A stretch of 64,000 nucleotides of DNA. Source: Strongylocentrotus purpuratus (Eukaryota; Echinodermata; Echinoidea; Camarodonta; Strongylocentrotidae). Both the position numbers and the translations under genes were made by a program. The stretch spans positions 994,501-1,058,500 of the forward strand of contig NW_022145549.1 in NCBI RefSeq assembly GCF_000002235.5, in the 5' to 3' direction. Below the pieces are notes generated by a model. That model did no database searches. It was not told the origin of the DNA and was given only the letters and a program-made list of their open reading frames with translations. Positions 12,931-26,809 of the stretch are shown here, piece after piece; position 1 is the first letter of the stretch; each line of letters starts with the position of its first letter.

Positions 12931-13270
12931 CGTTACATTCTGAATGTAATTATCAATTATATATATAGACTAAAATCATAATGCATTCAAAAGCAATGTT
13001 TTCTTTCTGACATGATGGCTATATTTTTGTTTGGTTTGATTTCATTTACCAACAACAATTCAGCAATTTGAGCTCAACATGTTATACAATGATATTTACA
13101 TACACACGAAGAGAAACCATTTTGGGGGTAAAAGGGGCCAGATTAAAGCACATGATTGTGCTAGTCAAGCCTAACCACTAGGGCCCTTACAGCTACACAA
13201 AGTATTTTGTTACAAGTGAATTTCAGAAAACAAAAAACAAAAAAATGAAATTACTATTACAATCGATACT

Positions 13271-13466
13271 TTAAGGCCCCACTGCACTAGTTTGGCCAGG
13301 AGAGATTAGACCTCACTGCATGGTCACTGACTGGTGGTTATTTCATCAAAATCAGCTCTCAATTAACATAAGAAAAAGGGGATCATGGGGGACTAATGGT
13401 CACCGATTAGGAATTGATTGCTATATAGAGGGCGCAGTAGCTATAAGAAGTGCAGTGGGGCTTTAA
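13271..13466. mobile_element. 196-bp TTAA MITE, well-preserved copy
   Basis: TTAA-GGCCCCACTGCACT ... AGTGCAGTGGGGCT-TTAA: near-perfect 14-bp terminal inverted repeats with TTAA outside. It shares its interior with the element at 61692-61889. Non-coding. Confidence 0.82.
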
Positions 13467-14440
13467 AAAATACTTAACAATGTCTAACAATATACAACCT
13501 TATTAAAATGAAATATAATTCTTGTATATATACACACTATTTACAAAGAGTTTCATTCATGATTTGATCAACAAATGTAAATGAACTCCCAAAACCTATT
13601 TCTAGACCTTGGCAATCTGACATTAACAGGTAACCTACTTCACTGCCCACAAAAGGCAATGAAAATGAATGTCGTTTTCAATTTTGAAAGACGTAATTCT
13701 CCACATGTTGACTTCATTTGGACAACAGTATGACTAGACACAGTTATGTTTATTTCAGCTCTGTGTAAATATATAAAGACCCAATATATAAGGCAGTGCA
13801 CGTTATTGTAATGTTTGCCCATTTCGAAAAGTGAGGCACAGGGATGGGTGGTATTCTGGTAGCGCGTACTAAGTTAGCGCGCACTAAGTTAGTCCACACT
13901 TTTATGGAGTGCCTGTTGTCAACTCATTTATCCTGTACAGATTATTTTAATCCTTCAATGAAAAGTCTCCAAAAAATTAATTTTGCAATGAAATGGGAAG
14001 AAAAAGATAATATAAGTATGAACTGAATTTCCAAAAAGTCTTTGGTAGATTATCTTTGTCATGAATATTGAAGGACGGAGGAAGATGAAACCTAGCATTC
14101 CATAGAAGTGTGAACTAAAATTCTTGTTTAGTCTGGACTTAGTCTCGGCTTAACTTATGAGAATACCACATTTGATTTTAATAATTTTTGCTATTGGTAG
14201 CGTAGGATACAATGTTGTATCATGACCGAGTATTATTTCTTAATAATCTATCGTTTACGTTCATGACTGAGTGAAATGATGAAAATAATATTACTAGAAT
14301 CTTTTTAATTACATTTTAATACAAAAACGAAGTATACGCCCCATTTATAACAATCACACCTTAATATGAATAGAATATTAAAGTAGTACTGAATAAACAA
14401 TATACGATGATAACATTGATTTTGATGATGATACTATTGA
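13467..14440. other. Gene-free stretch left of the 1.8-kb array
   Basis: No gene seen. A 17-bp direct repeat (GCGCGTACTAAGTTA / GCGCGCACTAAGTTA) lies at 13861-13893, and ATA-rich simple sequence begins near 14440. Confidence 0.5.
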
Positions 14441-14478
14441 TATTTGAAATAATTATAATAATAACAACAATAATAATA

Positions 14479-17400
14479 ACTAGAAATGCAATCGTGTCAG
14501 AACGATGTGCGTGCAATGACGCCGTGTTTCTACGTGTCAAACGAAAGAGCTTCTCTCGGACTATCCAGAGCAATTTGCACGAAGTCTGTAGCTTCTGTGA
14601 TATTGGAGATAGGTAGGGCGAAAGAAAGGCATCAACAGTGACCTTGATGGGATGGTACTATGCCTACGAAGTTTGAAAGAAATTGGGATAGGGGAAAGAA
14701 CCTAGAAAGGGCTCGCAAGCACTGCGTGCACAAACCAATGGGATTTGGTGCATGTTTGACATTGCAATCAAGTTCGTTCTGGGGGCCAAAAGCGTGAACC
14801 CGATATGCCCCATAGACAATGCGTGTAATGAATGGGCGGAAAACGTGCAGGATCTGTATTATGGCCGGAGTTAAATTGTTTTTTCTCTCTCTCTCTTTAC
14901 GTCTCTTTATGGGCCGTATTTGGTATCATTAGAAAGAGAATTACATGGTTGTTATTGTAAACCACTCTCTTTTTTTCTATGATAATCCTATCGAAACACG
15001 TGATGTAAAATAGACGTATAGGACAAAATGGCGTCTTAAATGGCCCCCTTGACCAATTTCAAAAATCCGGCCAAGAGGTGCCCTGCGTATTGGAACTCGG
15101 CATGTCACTGCAAAATTTCAAGGAAAAAAAAGGACTTTTAAGGGGCGAAAAGCAGTCTGAAAAAATGACGTCATAGCCGAAACGTGTTAGGTTCGGGCGG
15201 GACCTCGGCGGAATTCGTGTAGTGATCTTTGTTCAAATGCGATTTACTCACAATTTTCTGTGTGAACATATATAATACTTGGTATCATCCGAAAGGGCAC
15301 TTCATTGCGGTCACTTTGACACCATTGTTAACTGCGCGCAATGTATTGCGCGCATTGAACGCGCTATTACGTAATCCATAGTAAATTCATCATTTTTGGC
15401 GATAACTTTGCGCTGACATATTCGAATTTAACCAAACTTGTTAAACAGTTGTCACGTATATGGATACATATGTCTGCAAAGTTTCATTGATGTAGGTATA
15501 ACGATCGCCATTTAAGAGCAAGTTGAAGTTATTTCTCAATTTTCTTGAAAATGGCGAATTTGGAGGGCAATTTTCTCAAATTTGGTCAGTGATAGGGTAT
15601 ATAATTTTGTATATGGCTGGAAAGGGCATATCTTCAGGTATCTAAATCCAAAAAAGGGTACGGGTTTGCCAAGCCATTATGGAGATACGGCCACAGAGAG
15701 AAAGCCAATTCCCAGAACTTTAGAGGGCGCTATTTATGTTGTGCAATGCCATTGGAGCGTGAAATTTGGCATGGCTATGTGCGATTATAAGATAAAGATA
15801 CTGTGAGATTTAAATACAAAACGGAATTTATATGAGAAAGTTATGGCAGTTTTAGATTATTTAGGGGTCCATTTTTCAAGAACTTGAGAGATTTTTGACG
15901 GAGTCGGTTTTAGATTTAAATTTCGAGTATGAAGATGGCATTTTGAAGGGCAGGTTATGTGTCGCAGATGAAAGAACATCTCTCAGACTATCTAGAGGAA
16001 TTTGTTAGAAGTTTGTAGGATCTAGGATATTGGAGATAGGAAGGAAGATATAAAGGCCTTAAAATGGACCAGAAACGGACAAAATGGCGCCTGGACGGTC
16101 ATGCATGAGTGATTTCGAAAATCGAAAAAGTAGGTGACCTTGATGAGATGCTAGAGATGATGCCTACGAAATTTGGAAGGAAATGGATATGATGAAGGCA
16201 CCTAACTGGGAATAACAAGCACTACGTGCAAAACGAATGTGATTTCCGGACGATAAGGAATATACTAAGGAGAATACTAGAAATGCAATCGTGTCACAAC
16301 GATGTGCTTGCAATGACGCCATGTTTCTACGTGTCAAACGAAAGAGCTTCTCTCGCCCTATCCAGAGCAATTTGTACGAAGTCTGTAGCTTCTGTGATAT
16401 TGGAGATAGGTAGGGCGAAAGAAAGGCCTCAACAGTGACCTTGATGGGATGGTAGTGACTATGCCTACGAAGTTTGAAAGAAATTGGGATAGGGGAAAGA
16501 ACCTAGAAAGGGCTCGCAAGCACTGCGTGCACAAACCAATGGGATTTGGTGCATGTTTGACATTGCAATCAAGTTCGTTCTGGGGGCCAAAAGCGTGAAC
16601 CCGATATGCCCCATAGACAATGCGTGTAATGAATGGGCGGAAAACGTGCAGGATCTGTATTATGGCCGGAGTTAAATTGTTTTTTCTCTCTCTCTTTACG
16701 TCTCTTTATGGGCCGTATTTGGTATCATTAGAAAGAAAATTTCATGGTTGTTATTGTAAACCACTCTCTTTTTTCTATGATAATCCTATCGAAACACGTG
16801 ATGTAAAATAAATGTATAGGACAAAATGGCGTCTTAAATGGCCCCCTTGACCAATTTCAAAAATCCGGCCATGAGGTGCCCTGCGTATTGGAACTCGGCA
16901 TGTCACTGCAAATTTTCAAGGAAAAAAAAGGACGTTTAAGGGGCGAAAAGCAGTCTGAAAAAATGACGTCATAGCCGATACGTGTTAGATTCGGGCGGAA
17001 ACTCGGCGGAATTCGTGTAGTGATCTTTGTTCAAATGCGATTTATTCACAATTTTCTGTGTGAACATATACTATACTTGGTATCATTCGAAAGGGCACTT
17101 CATTGCGGTCAGTTTGACACCATTGTTATCTTCGCGCAATGTATTGCACGCATTTAACGCGCTATCACGCAATGCATAGTAAATACATCATTTTTTGAGA
17201 TAACTTTGCGCTGACATAATCAAATTTTACCAAACTTTGCGGACAGTTGTCACGTATATAAATACATGTGTGTGCCAAGTTTTATTGACGTAGGTCAAAG
17301 GATCGTAATTTTAGAGCAAGTTGAAGTTATTTTGGAATTTTCTTGAAAATGGCGAATTTGGAGGGCAATTTTCTCAAATTTGGTCAGTGATAGGGTATAT

Positions 17401-20400
17401 AATTTTTTATATGGCTGGAAAGGGCATATCTTCAAGTATCTAAATCCAAAAAAGGGTACGGGTTTGCCAAGCCATTATGGAGATACGGCCACAGAGAGAA
17501 AGCCAATTCCCAGAACTTTAGAGGGCGCTATTTATGTTGTGCAAAGTCATTGGAGCGTGAAATTTGGCATGGCTATGTGCAATTATGAGATAAGGATACT
17601 GTGAGATTTAAATACAAAACGGAATTTATATGAGAAAGTTATGGCAGTTTTAGATTATTTAGGTGTCAATTTTTCAAGAATTTGAGAGATAGTTGACGGA
17701 GTCGGTTTCAGATTTGAATTTTGAGTATGAAGATGGCATTTTGAAGGGCAGGTTATATGTCGCAGATAAAAGAACATCTCTTAGACTATCTAGAGGAATT
17801 TGTTAGAAATGTGTAGGATCTAGGATAGTGGAGATAGGAAGGAAGAAAGAAAGGCCTTAAAATGGACCAGAAACGGACAAAATGGCGCCTGGACGGTTAT
17901 GCATGAGTGATTTCGAAAATCGAAGAATGTAGTGACCTTGAAGGGATGTTAGAGACTATGCCTATGAAATGTGAAAGGAAAAGGACATGAGAAAAGCACC
18001 TAACTAGGAATAACAAACATTACGTGCAAAACGAATGCGATTTCCTGACGATAAGGATAAGGAAAAGGAAAAGGAGGAAAAGGAGAATATTAATGGGGCA
18101 GAATGTGAACGAAAACAAGGCAATGACGAAGGTCGTCATTGCAACTAGAAATGCAATCGTGTCACAACGATGTGCGTGCAATGACGCCATGTTTCTACGT
18201 GTCAAACGAAGGAGCTACTCTCGGACTATCTAGAGCAATATGGAAGAAGTCTGTAGCTTCTGTGATAGTGGAGATAGTTAGGGCGAAAGAAAGGTCACCG
18301 AAACGGCCCGAAACGGAAAAAATGGTGCCTGGATGGTCACGAATGAGGGTTTCCGGAGAACGAAGAATTTAGTGACCTTGAAGGAATGCTAGAGACTACG
18401 CTTACGAATTTTGAAGGGAATTGGAGTAGAGGAAGAGATCTAGAAAGGGCTCGCAAGCACTGCGTGCAAAACCAATAGGACTTGGTGCATGATGAACATG
18501 TTGCGACGCGTGCTTTGGCACGAATGGCCGCCCATACTAACACAACCGAATAACAGTCTTAAAAAATGACGTCATGGCCAAAACGTGTTATAATAGGGCG
18601 GAAACTCGGCGGAATTCGTATAGTGACCCTTGTTCAAATGCGATTTACTCACAATTTTCTGCGTGAACATATACCATACTTGGTATCATTCGAAAGGGCG
18701 CTTCAGTGCGGTCAGTTTGAAACCATTGTCATTTGCGCAAATTGTACTGCACGCATCAAACGCGCTATTACGTAAAGCATAGTAAATTCATCATTTTTGA
18801 CGATAACTTGGCAAAGAGGGCATCACAATTTACTAAACTTAACAGACAGTTGTCACGTATATGGATACATGTGTCTGCCAAGTTTCATTGATGTAGATAT
18901 AAAGATCGCCGGTTTAGAGCAAGTTGAAGTTATTTCTCAATTTTCTTGAAAATGGCGAATTTGGAGGGCAATTTTCTCAAATTTGGTAAGTGATAGCGTA
19001 TATAATTTTGCATATGGCTGGAAAGGGTATATCTTCAAGTATCTAAATCCAAAAAAAGGTAATGGTTTGCCAAGCCGATATGGAGATACGGCCACAGAGA
19101 GAAAGCCAATTCCCAGAACTTTAGAGGGCGCTATTTATGTTGTGCAAAACCATTGGAGCGTGAAATTTTGCATGGCTATGTGCAATTATGAGATAAAGAT
19201 ACTGTTAGATTTAAATACAATACGGAATTTATATGAGAAAGTTATGGCAGTTTTAGATTATTTAGGGGTCAATTTTTGAAGAATGTGAGAGATTTTTGAC
19301 GGAGTCGGTTTAAGATTTAAATTTTGAGTATGAAGATGGCATTTTGAAGGGCAGGTTATTCGTCGCAGGTTAAAGAACATCTCTTAGACTATCTAGAGCA
19401 GTTTGTTAGAAGTTTGTGGGATCTACGATAGTGGAGATAGGAAGGAAGATAGAAAGGCCTTAAAATGGACCAGAAACGGTCAAAATGGCGCCTGGACGTT
19501 TACGCATGAGTAATTTCAGAAAACGAAAAAGTAGGTGACCTAGATTGGATATTAGGAATTACGCGTGCGAAGTTTGAAAGGAATCGAGCAAGAGAAAAGG
19601 AACTAAATAGGAATAACAAGCACTACGTGCAAAACGAATGGGATTCCGGACGACAAGAAGAAGAAGAACCAAGAATATTAATAAGAAGAATGTGAACGAA
19701 AACAAGGCAATGACGAAGGTCGTCATTGCAACTAGAAATGCAATCGTGTCAGAACGATGTGCGTGCAATGACGCCATGTTTCTACGTGTCAGACGAAAGA
19801 GCTTCTCCCGGATTATCCAGAGCAATTTGTACGAAGTCGGTAGCTTCTGTGGTATTGGAAATAGGTAGGGCGAAAGAAAGGCCTCAACAGTGACCTTGAT
19901 GGGATGGTAGTGACTATGCCTACGAAGTTTGAAAGAAATTGGGATAGGGGAAAGAACCTAGAAAGGGCTCGCAAGCACTGCTTGCAAAAACCAATGGGAT
20001 TTGGTGCATGTTCGTCATTGCAATAAAGATCGTTCTGGGGGCCAAAAGCGTGAACCCGATATGCCCCATAGACAATGCGTGTAATGCATGGGCGGAAAAC
20101 GTACAGGATCTGTATTATGACTGGAGTTAAATTGTTTTTTCTCTCTCTCTTTCTGTCTCTTTATGGGCCGTATTTGGTATCATTAGAAAGAGAATTACAT
20201 GGTTGTTATTGTAAACCACTCTTTTTTTTCTATGATAATCCTATCGAAACACGTGATGTAAAATAGACGTATAGGACAAAATGGCGTCTTAAATGGCCCC
20301 CTTGACCAATTTCAAAAATCCGGCCAAGAGGTGCCCTGCGTATTGGAACTCGGCATGTCACTGCAAAATTTCAAGGAAAAAAAAGGACTTTTAAGGGGCG

Positions 20401-23400
20401 AAAAGCAGTCTGAAAAAATGACGTCATAGCCGAAACGTGTTAGGTTCGGGCGGGACCTCGGCGGAATTCGTGTAGTGATCTTTGTTCAAATGCGATTTAC
20501 TCACAATTTTCTGTGTGAACATATATAATACTTGGTATCATCCGAAAGGGCACTTCATTGCGGTCACTTTGACACCATTGTTAACTGCGCGCAATGTATT
20601 GCGCGCATTGAACGCGCTATTACGTAATCCATAGTAAATTCATCATTTTTGGCGATAACTTTGCGCTGACATATTCGAATTTAACCAAACTTGTTAAACA
20701 GTTGTCACGTATATGGATACATATGTCTGCAAAGTTTCATTGATGTAGGTATAACGATCGCCATTTAAGAGCAAGTTGAAGTTATTTCTCAATTTTCTTG
20801 AAAATGGCGAATTTGGAGGGCAATTTTCTCAAATTTGGTCAGTGATAGGGTATATAATTTTGTATATGGCTGGAAAGGGCATATCTTCAGGTATCTAAAT
20901 CCAAAAAAGGGTACGGGTTTGCCAAGCCATTATGGAGATACGGCCACAGAGAGAAATCCAATTCCCAGAACTTTAGAGGGCGCTATTTATGTTGTGCAAT
21001 GCCATTGGAGCGTGAAATTTGGCATGGCTATGTGCGATTATAAGATAAAGATACTGTGAGATTTAAATACAAAACGGAATTTATATGAGAAAGTTATGGC
21101 AGTTTTAGATTATTTAGGGGTCCATTTTTCAAGAACTTGAGAGATTTTTGACGGAGTCGGTTTTAGATTTAAATTTCGAGTATGAAGATGGCATTTTGAA
21201 GGGCAGGTTATGTGTCGCAGATGAAAGAACATCTCTCAGACTATCTAGAGGAATTTGTTAGAAGTTTGTAGGATCTAGGATATTGGAGATAGGAAGGAAG
21301 ATATAAAGGCCTTAAAATGGACCAGAAACGGACAAAATGGCGCCTGGACGGTCATGCATGAGTGATTTCGAAAATCGAAAAAGTAGGTGACCTTGATGAG
21401 ATGCTAGAGATGATGCCTACGAAATTTGGAAGGAAATGGATATGATGAAGGCACCTAACTGGGAATAACAAGCACTACGTGCAAAACGAATGTGATTTCC
21501 GGACGATAAGGAATATACTAAGGAGAATACTAGAAATGCAATCGTGTCAGAACGATGTGCGTGCAATGACGCCGTGTTTCTACGTGTCAAACGAAAGAGC
21601 TTCTCTCGGACTATCCAGAGCAATTTGCACGAAGTCTGTAGCTTCTGTGATATTGGAGATAGGTAGGGCGAAAGAAAGGCATCAACAGTGACCTTGATGG
21701 GATGGTACTATGCCTACGAAGTTTGAAAGAAATTGGGATAGGGGAAAGAACCTAGAAAGGGCTCGCAAGCACTGCGTGCACAAACCAATGGGATTTGGTG
21801 CATGTTTGACATTGCAATCAAGTTCGTTCTGGGGGCCAAAAGCGTGAACCCGATATGCCCCATAGACAATGCGTGTAATGAATGGGCGGAAAACGTGCAG
21901 GATCTGTATTATGGCCGGAGTTAAATTGTTTTTTCTCTCTCTCTCTTTACGTCTCTTTATGGGCCGTATTTGGTATCATTAGAAAGAGAATTTCATGGTT
22001 GTTATTGTAAACCACTCTCTTTTTTTCTATGATAATCCTATCGAAACACGTGATGTAAAATAGATGTATAGGACAAAATGGCGTCTTAAATGGCCCCCTT
22101 GACCAATTTCAAAAATCCGGCCAAGAGGTGCCCTGCGTATTGGAACTCGGCATGTCACTGCAAATTTTCAAGAAAAAAAAAGGACGTTTAAGGGGCGAAA
22201 AGCAGTCTGAAAAAATGACGTCATAGCCGAAACGTTTTAGGTTCGGGCGGAAACTCGGCGGAATTCGTGTAGTGATCTTTGTTCAAATGCGATTTACTCA
22301 CAATTTTCTGTGTGAACATATATAATACTTGGTATCATCCGAAAGGGCACTTCATTGCGGTCAGTTTGACACCATTGTTATCTTCACGCAATGTATTGCG
22401 CGCATTGAACGCGCTATTACGTAATCCATAGTAAATTCATCATTTTGGGCGATAACTTTGCGCTGACATATTCGAATTTTACCAAACTTGGTAAACAGTT
22501 GTCACGTATATGGATACATATGTCTGCAAAGTTTCATTGATGTAGGTATAACGATCGTCATTTTAGAGCAAGTTGAAGTTATTTCGGAATTTTCTTGAAA
22601 ATGGCGAATTTGGAGGGCAATTTTCTCAAATTTGGTCAGTGATAGGGTATATAATTTTGTATATGGCTGGAAAGGGCATATCTTCAAGTATCTAAATCCA
22701 AAAAAGGGTACGGGTTTGCCAAGCCATTATGAAGATACGGCCACAGAGAGAAAGCCAATTCCCAGAACTTTAGAGGGCGCTATTTATATTATGCAAAGCC
22801 ATTGGAGCGTGAAATTTGGCATGGCTATGTGCAATTATGAGATAAAGATACTGTAAGATTTAAATACAAAACGGAATTTATGTGAGAAAGTTATGGCAGT
22901 TTTAGATTATTTAGGGGTCCATTTTTCAAGAACTTGAGAGATTTTTGACGGAGTCGGTTTTAGATTTGAATTTCGAGTATGAAGATGGCATTTTGAAGGT
23001 CAAGTCATGTGTCGCAGATGAAAGAACATCTCTCAGACTATCTAGAGGAATTTGTTAGAAGTTTGTAGGATCTGTGATAGTGGAGATAGGAAGGAAGAAA
23101 GAAAGGCCTTAAAATGGACCAGAAACGGACAAAATGGCGCCTGGACGGTCATGCATGAGTGATTTCGAAAATCGAAAAAATAGGTGACCTTGATGAGATG
23201 CTAGAGATGATGCCTACGAAATTTGAAAGGAAAAGGACATGAGGAAAGCACCTAACTAGGAATAACAAGCATCATGTGCAAAACGAATGCGATTTTCTGA
23301 CGAGGAATATAAGGAGGAAAATATTAATGGGGCAGAATGTGAACGAAAACAAGGCAATGACGAAGGTTCGTCATTGCAACTAGAAATGCAATCGTGTCAG

Positions 23401-25306
23401 AACGATGTGCGTGCAATGACGCCATGTTTCTACGTGTCAGACGAAAGAGCTTCTCCCGGATTATCCAGAGCAATTTGTACGAAGTCGGTAGCTTCTGTGG
23501 TATTGGAAATAGGTAGGGCGAAAGAAAGGCCTCAACAGTGACCTTGATGGGATGGTAGTGACTATGCCTACGAAGTTTGAAAGAAATTGGGATAGGGGAA
23601 AGAACCTAGAAAGGGCTCGCAAGCACTGCTTGCAAAAACCAATGGGATTTGGTGCATGTTCGTCATTGCAATAAAGATCGTTCTGGGGGGCCAAAAGCGT
23701 GAACCCGATATGCCCCATAGACAATGCGTGTAATGCATGGGCGGAAAACGTACAGGATCTGTATTATGACTGGAGTTAAATTGTTTTTTCTCTCTCTCTT
23801 TCTGTCTCTTTATGGGCCGTATTTGGTATCATTAGAAAGAGAATTTCATGGTTGTTATTGTAAACCACTCTTTTTTTTCTATGATAATCCTATCGAAACA
23901 CGTGATGTAAAATAGATTTATAGGACAAAATGGCGTCTTAAATTGCCCCATTGACCAATTTTAAAAATCCGGCCATGAGGTGCCCTGCGTATTGCAACTC
24001 GGCATGTCACTGCAAATTTTCAAGGAAAAAAAAGGACGTTTAAGGGGCAAAAAGCAGTCTGAAAAAATGACGTCATAGCCGATACGTGTTAGATTCGGGC
24101 GGAAACTCGGCGGAATTCGTGTAGTGACCTTTGTTTAAATGCGATTTATTCACAATTTTCTGTGTGAACATATACTATACTTGGTATCTTTCGAAAGGGC
24201 ATTTCATTGCGGTCAGTTTGACACCATTGTTATCTGCGCGCAATGTATTGCACGCATTAAACGCGCTATTACGTAATGCATAGTAAATTCATCATTTTTG
24301 GCGATTACTTTGCGCTGACATATTCGAATTTTACCAAACTTAGTAAACAGTTGTCACGTATAAGGATACATATGTCTGCCAAGTTTCATTGATGTAGGTA
24401 TAAAGATCGCCATTTTAGAGCAAGTTGAAGTTATTTCGGAATTTTCTTGAAAATGGCAAATTTGGAGGGCAATTTTCTCAAATTTGGTCAGTGATAGGGT
24501 ATATAATTTTGTATATGGCTGGAAAGGGCATATCTTCAAGTATCTAAATCCAAAAAAGGGTACGGGTTTGCCAAGCCATTATGGAGATACGGCCACAGAG
24601 AGAAAGCCAATTCCCAGAACTTTAGAGGGCGCTATTTATGTTTTGCAAAGCCATTGGAGCGTGAAATTTGGCATGGCTATGTGCAATTATAAGATAAAGA
24701 TACTGTGAGATTTAAATACAAAAGAGAATTTATATGAGAAAGTTATGGCAGTTTTAGATTATTTAGGGGTCCATTTTTCAAGAACTTGAGAGATTTTTGA
24801 GGGAGTCGGATTTAGATTTGAATTTCGAGTATGAAGATGGCATTTTAGAGGTCAAGTCATGTGTCGCAGATGAAAGAACATCTCTCAGACTATCTAGAGG
24901 AATTTGTTAGAAGTTTGTAGGATCTAGGATAATGGAGATAGGAAGGAAGATATAAAGGCCTTAAAATGGACCAGAAACGGACAAAATGGCGCCTGGACGG
25001 TCATGCATGAGTGATTTCCAAAATCGAAGAATGTAGTGACCTTGATGAGATGTTAGAGACCATGCCTATGAAATTTGAAAGGAAAAGGACATGAGGAAAG
25101 CACCGAACCAGGAATAACAAACACTACGTGCAAAACGAATGCGATTTCCTGACGATAAGGATAAGGAACAGGAAAAGGAGGAAAAGGAGAATATTAATGG
25201 GGCAGAATGTGAACGAAAACAAGGCAATGACGAAGGTTCGTCATTGCAATTAATGGGGCAGAATGTGAACGAAAACAAGGCAATGACGAAGGTTCGTCAT
25301 TGCAAT
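14479..25306. repeat. Six-unit tandem array, about 1.6-1.9 kb per unit
   Basis: Units start at the shared ACTAGAAATGCAATCGTGTC: 14479, 16276, 18144, 19731, 21529 and 23379, ending near 25306. Unit 3 is shorter (1587 bp), with about 0.3 kb replaced near 18490-18545. Each unit has a short open frame (74 codons, YGWKGHIF...YLNPKKGTGLPSHYG), but it is shared by descent and I see no independent sign of coding. The left edge abuts an ATA-rich microsatellite (14440-14480). No known satellite or transposon family is recognised. Confidence 0.88.
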
Positions 25307-25307
25307 A
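25193..25307. repeat. Duplicated palindromic linker at the array's right end
   Basis: TTAATGGGGCAGAATGTGAA through CAATGACGAAGGTTCGTCATTG occurs twice in a row (about 57 bp each). The linker holds an inverted repeat (CAATGACGA ... TCGTCATTG). A single linker also joins units 2/3, 3/4 and 5/6, but not 1/2 or 4/5. Confidence 0.75.
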
Positions 25308-25570
25308 ACGAATACCCTAACTGCTAACATTATTTCAATAAATCAGTTTAAGAGCGTTTTCAATACACCATGGTAGTATTGCCTATGTACACGTTAATTT
25401 TTTTCCAAATTACGCAATACGTCATTGTAATGTTCACACGCTTCCAGAAGTGAAGTCGAGCGGGTTATATGTGACATGTGGGATTTCATGGTAGCGGTCC
25501 TAAAGTAAATGTCAAGTTTAGCTAAGATATGCCTCCATTAAATTTGAGACAGTAGAAAGACCACCACCAC

Positions 25571-25615
<45 letters not shown>

Positions 25616-26809
25616 TCAAAGGCAGGATGATTGACTGACACTGCTACCCCTGCTGTAATGTATTTTCAATTGCGTACATGGAACGAGTTATGGTTCCTGT
25701 ACCCACGCATCACCATTCACGCGTCATGTAGTTGGTGATGCATTGTGGGACACGGCTGTCGACACGTCGGGACATAGTGAGCAATAGATTTCATTCAATT
25801 CAATTATTTAATTCATCCGAATTCACAAGAATATATGGAAATTTGTTTTGGTAAAATTCATTGTAAAATTCACTTCAATTTATTCAGCCAATCATTAAAA
25901 ACAATTTACAATCACACTGGTACTGGTACGGACCCCTGAGAAGCAAAGCTTGTAAATGGGGCCCATTAACATACAATTAAATAAAAAGAATATAACAAAA
26001 ACACACTATAACAAACAAAACAAAAATACATATATGTATATCCAAACACACTCAGCCATACTATATAATATATATATACGTAAATATGAAGTACTGTCAA
26101 TAGATTACCCTGACTCTAAAATAAAATGTATGCAACGTGTAGGCGTACATTCTAACAAAACATCCAGAAATATAAGCTATGAATAATGTAAGAATAGAAA
26201 GTAGGAGCCGGCACTTTTAGTAACATTAAGGTTAAGGCTTTTTCTTACAATACTATATACACAAAATTCTTGATATCATGTTATCGTAAGTTGATTCATT
26301 GTGACAATAATCTCGAATCAGCTGCATCCAGTGATGTAACAAATCGAACCACGGGCGTAATCCCGGCTATCATCTTGTGTAGTTCAACATACAAATGGTA
26401 GCAAGGTTGATTATAAAGCTTATATTTATACCGTGAACAGTAGTCGATGAAAGACATAAAAAAAAAACATAGCAAAAGAGCTAGGTGACAGCATAAGAAT
26501 AGATAAGTACAATGGCGTATCCAGCAATGGTGGGGGCATCCCCACCAGAGGGAAGGGCGGAAGGGAATGGAAACCCAGCATGAGAAAGACATAGGCCTGA
26601 CGGCAAAAAGAAGTATTTCTTTGTGTGTCAAAGAACCTAAACAGTTTAGGAGGGGGGGGGGGTCTGCTAGCCCAATTCTACCCTGGATAATCTACTGCGT
26701 GCATTTAAAGGTCACTTCCACACTCCACCCCAAATATAAAAACGGCAGAATCTCCATGTCTGGTTTACAGCATCGTTTAGAAGTAGGTGTCAAGAGATCC
26801 ATGGTAGAT
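25307..26809. other. Region between the 1.8-kb array and the gene's stop codon
   Basis: Contains the poly-A run, a (TA)-rich stretch near 26060-26080 and a GTATCCAGCAATGGTGGGGGCA segment of dispersed-repeat type near 26515. The gene's 3' UTR should lie in the right part. No other gene seen. Confidence 0.5.
25573..25608. repeat. Poly-A run
   Basis: About 36 consecutive A after ACCACCACCACC; a microsatellite or retroposon tail with no recognisable body. Confidence 0.7.

Noticed and set aside
13844-14026. ARTKLARTKL-like peptide resembling a histone H3 tail
   Set aside because: It results from a short 17-bp direct repeat; the rest of the frame has no histone similarity.
15582-24708. Conserved 74-codon frame (YGWKGHIF...YLNPKKGTG) in all six array units as a protein-coding gene family
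   Set aside because: The frame is conserved because the whole unit is; DNA outside it is equally conserved, one copy runs on past the shared stop, and no domain or splice signals are seen.
14479-25306. CRISPR-like array
   Set aside because: Units are about 1.8 kb with no short direct repeats and unique spacers, and the context is eukaryotic.
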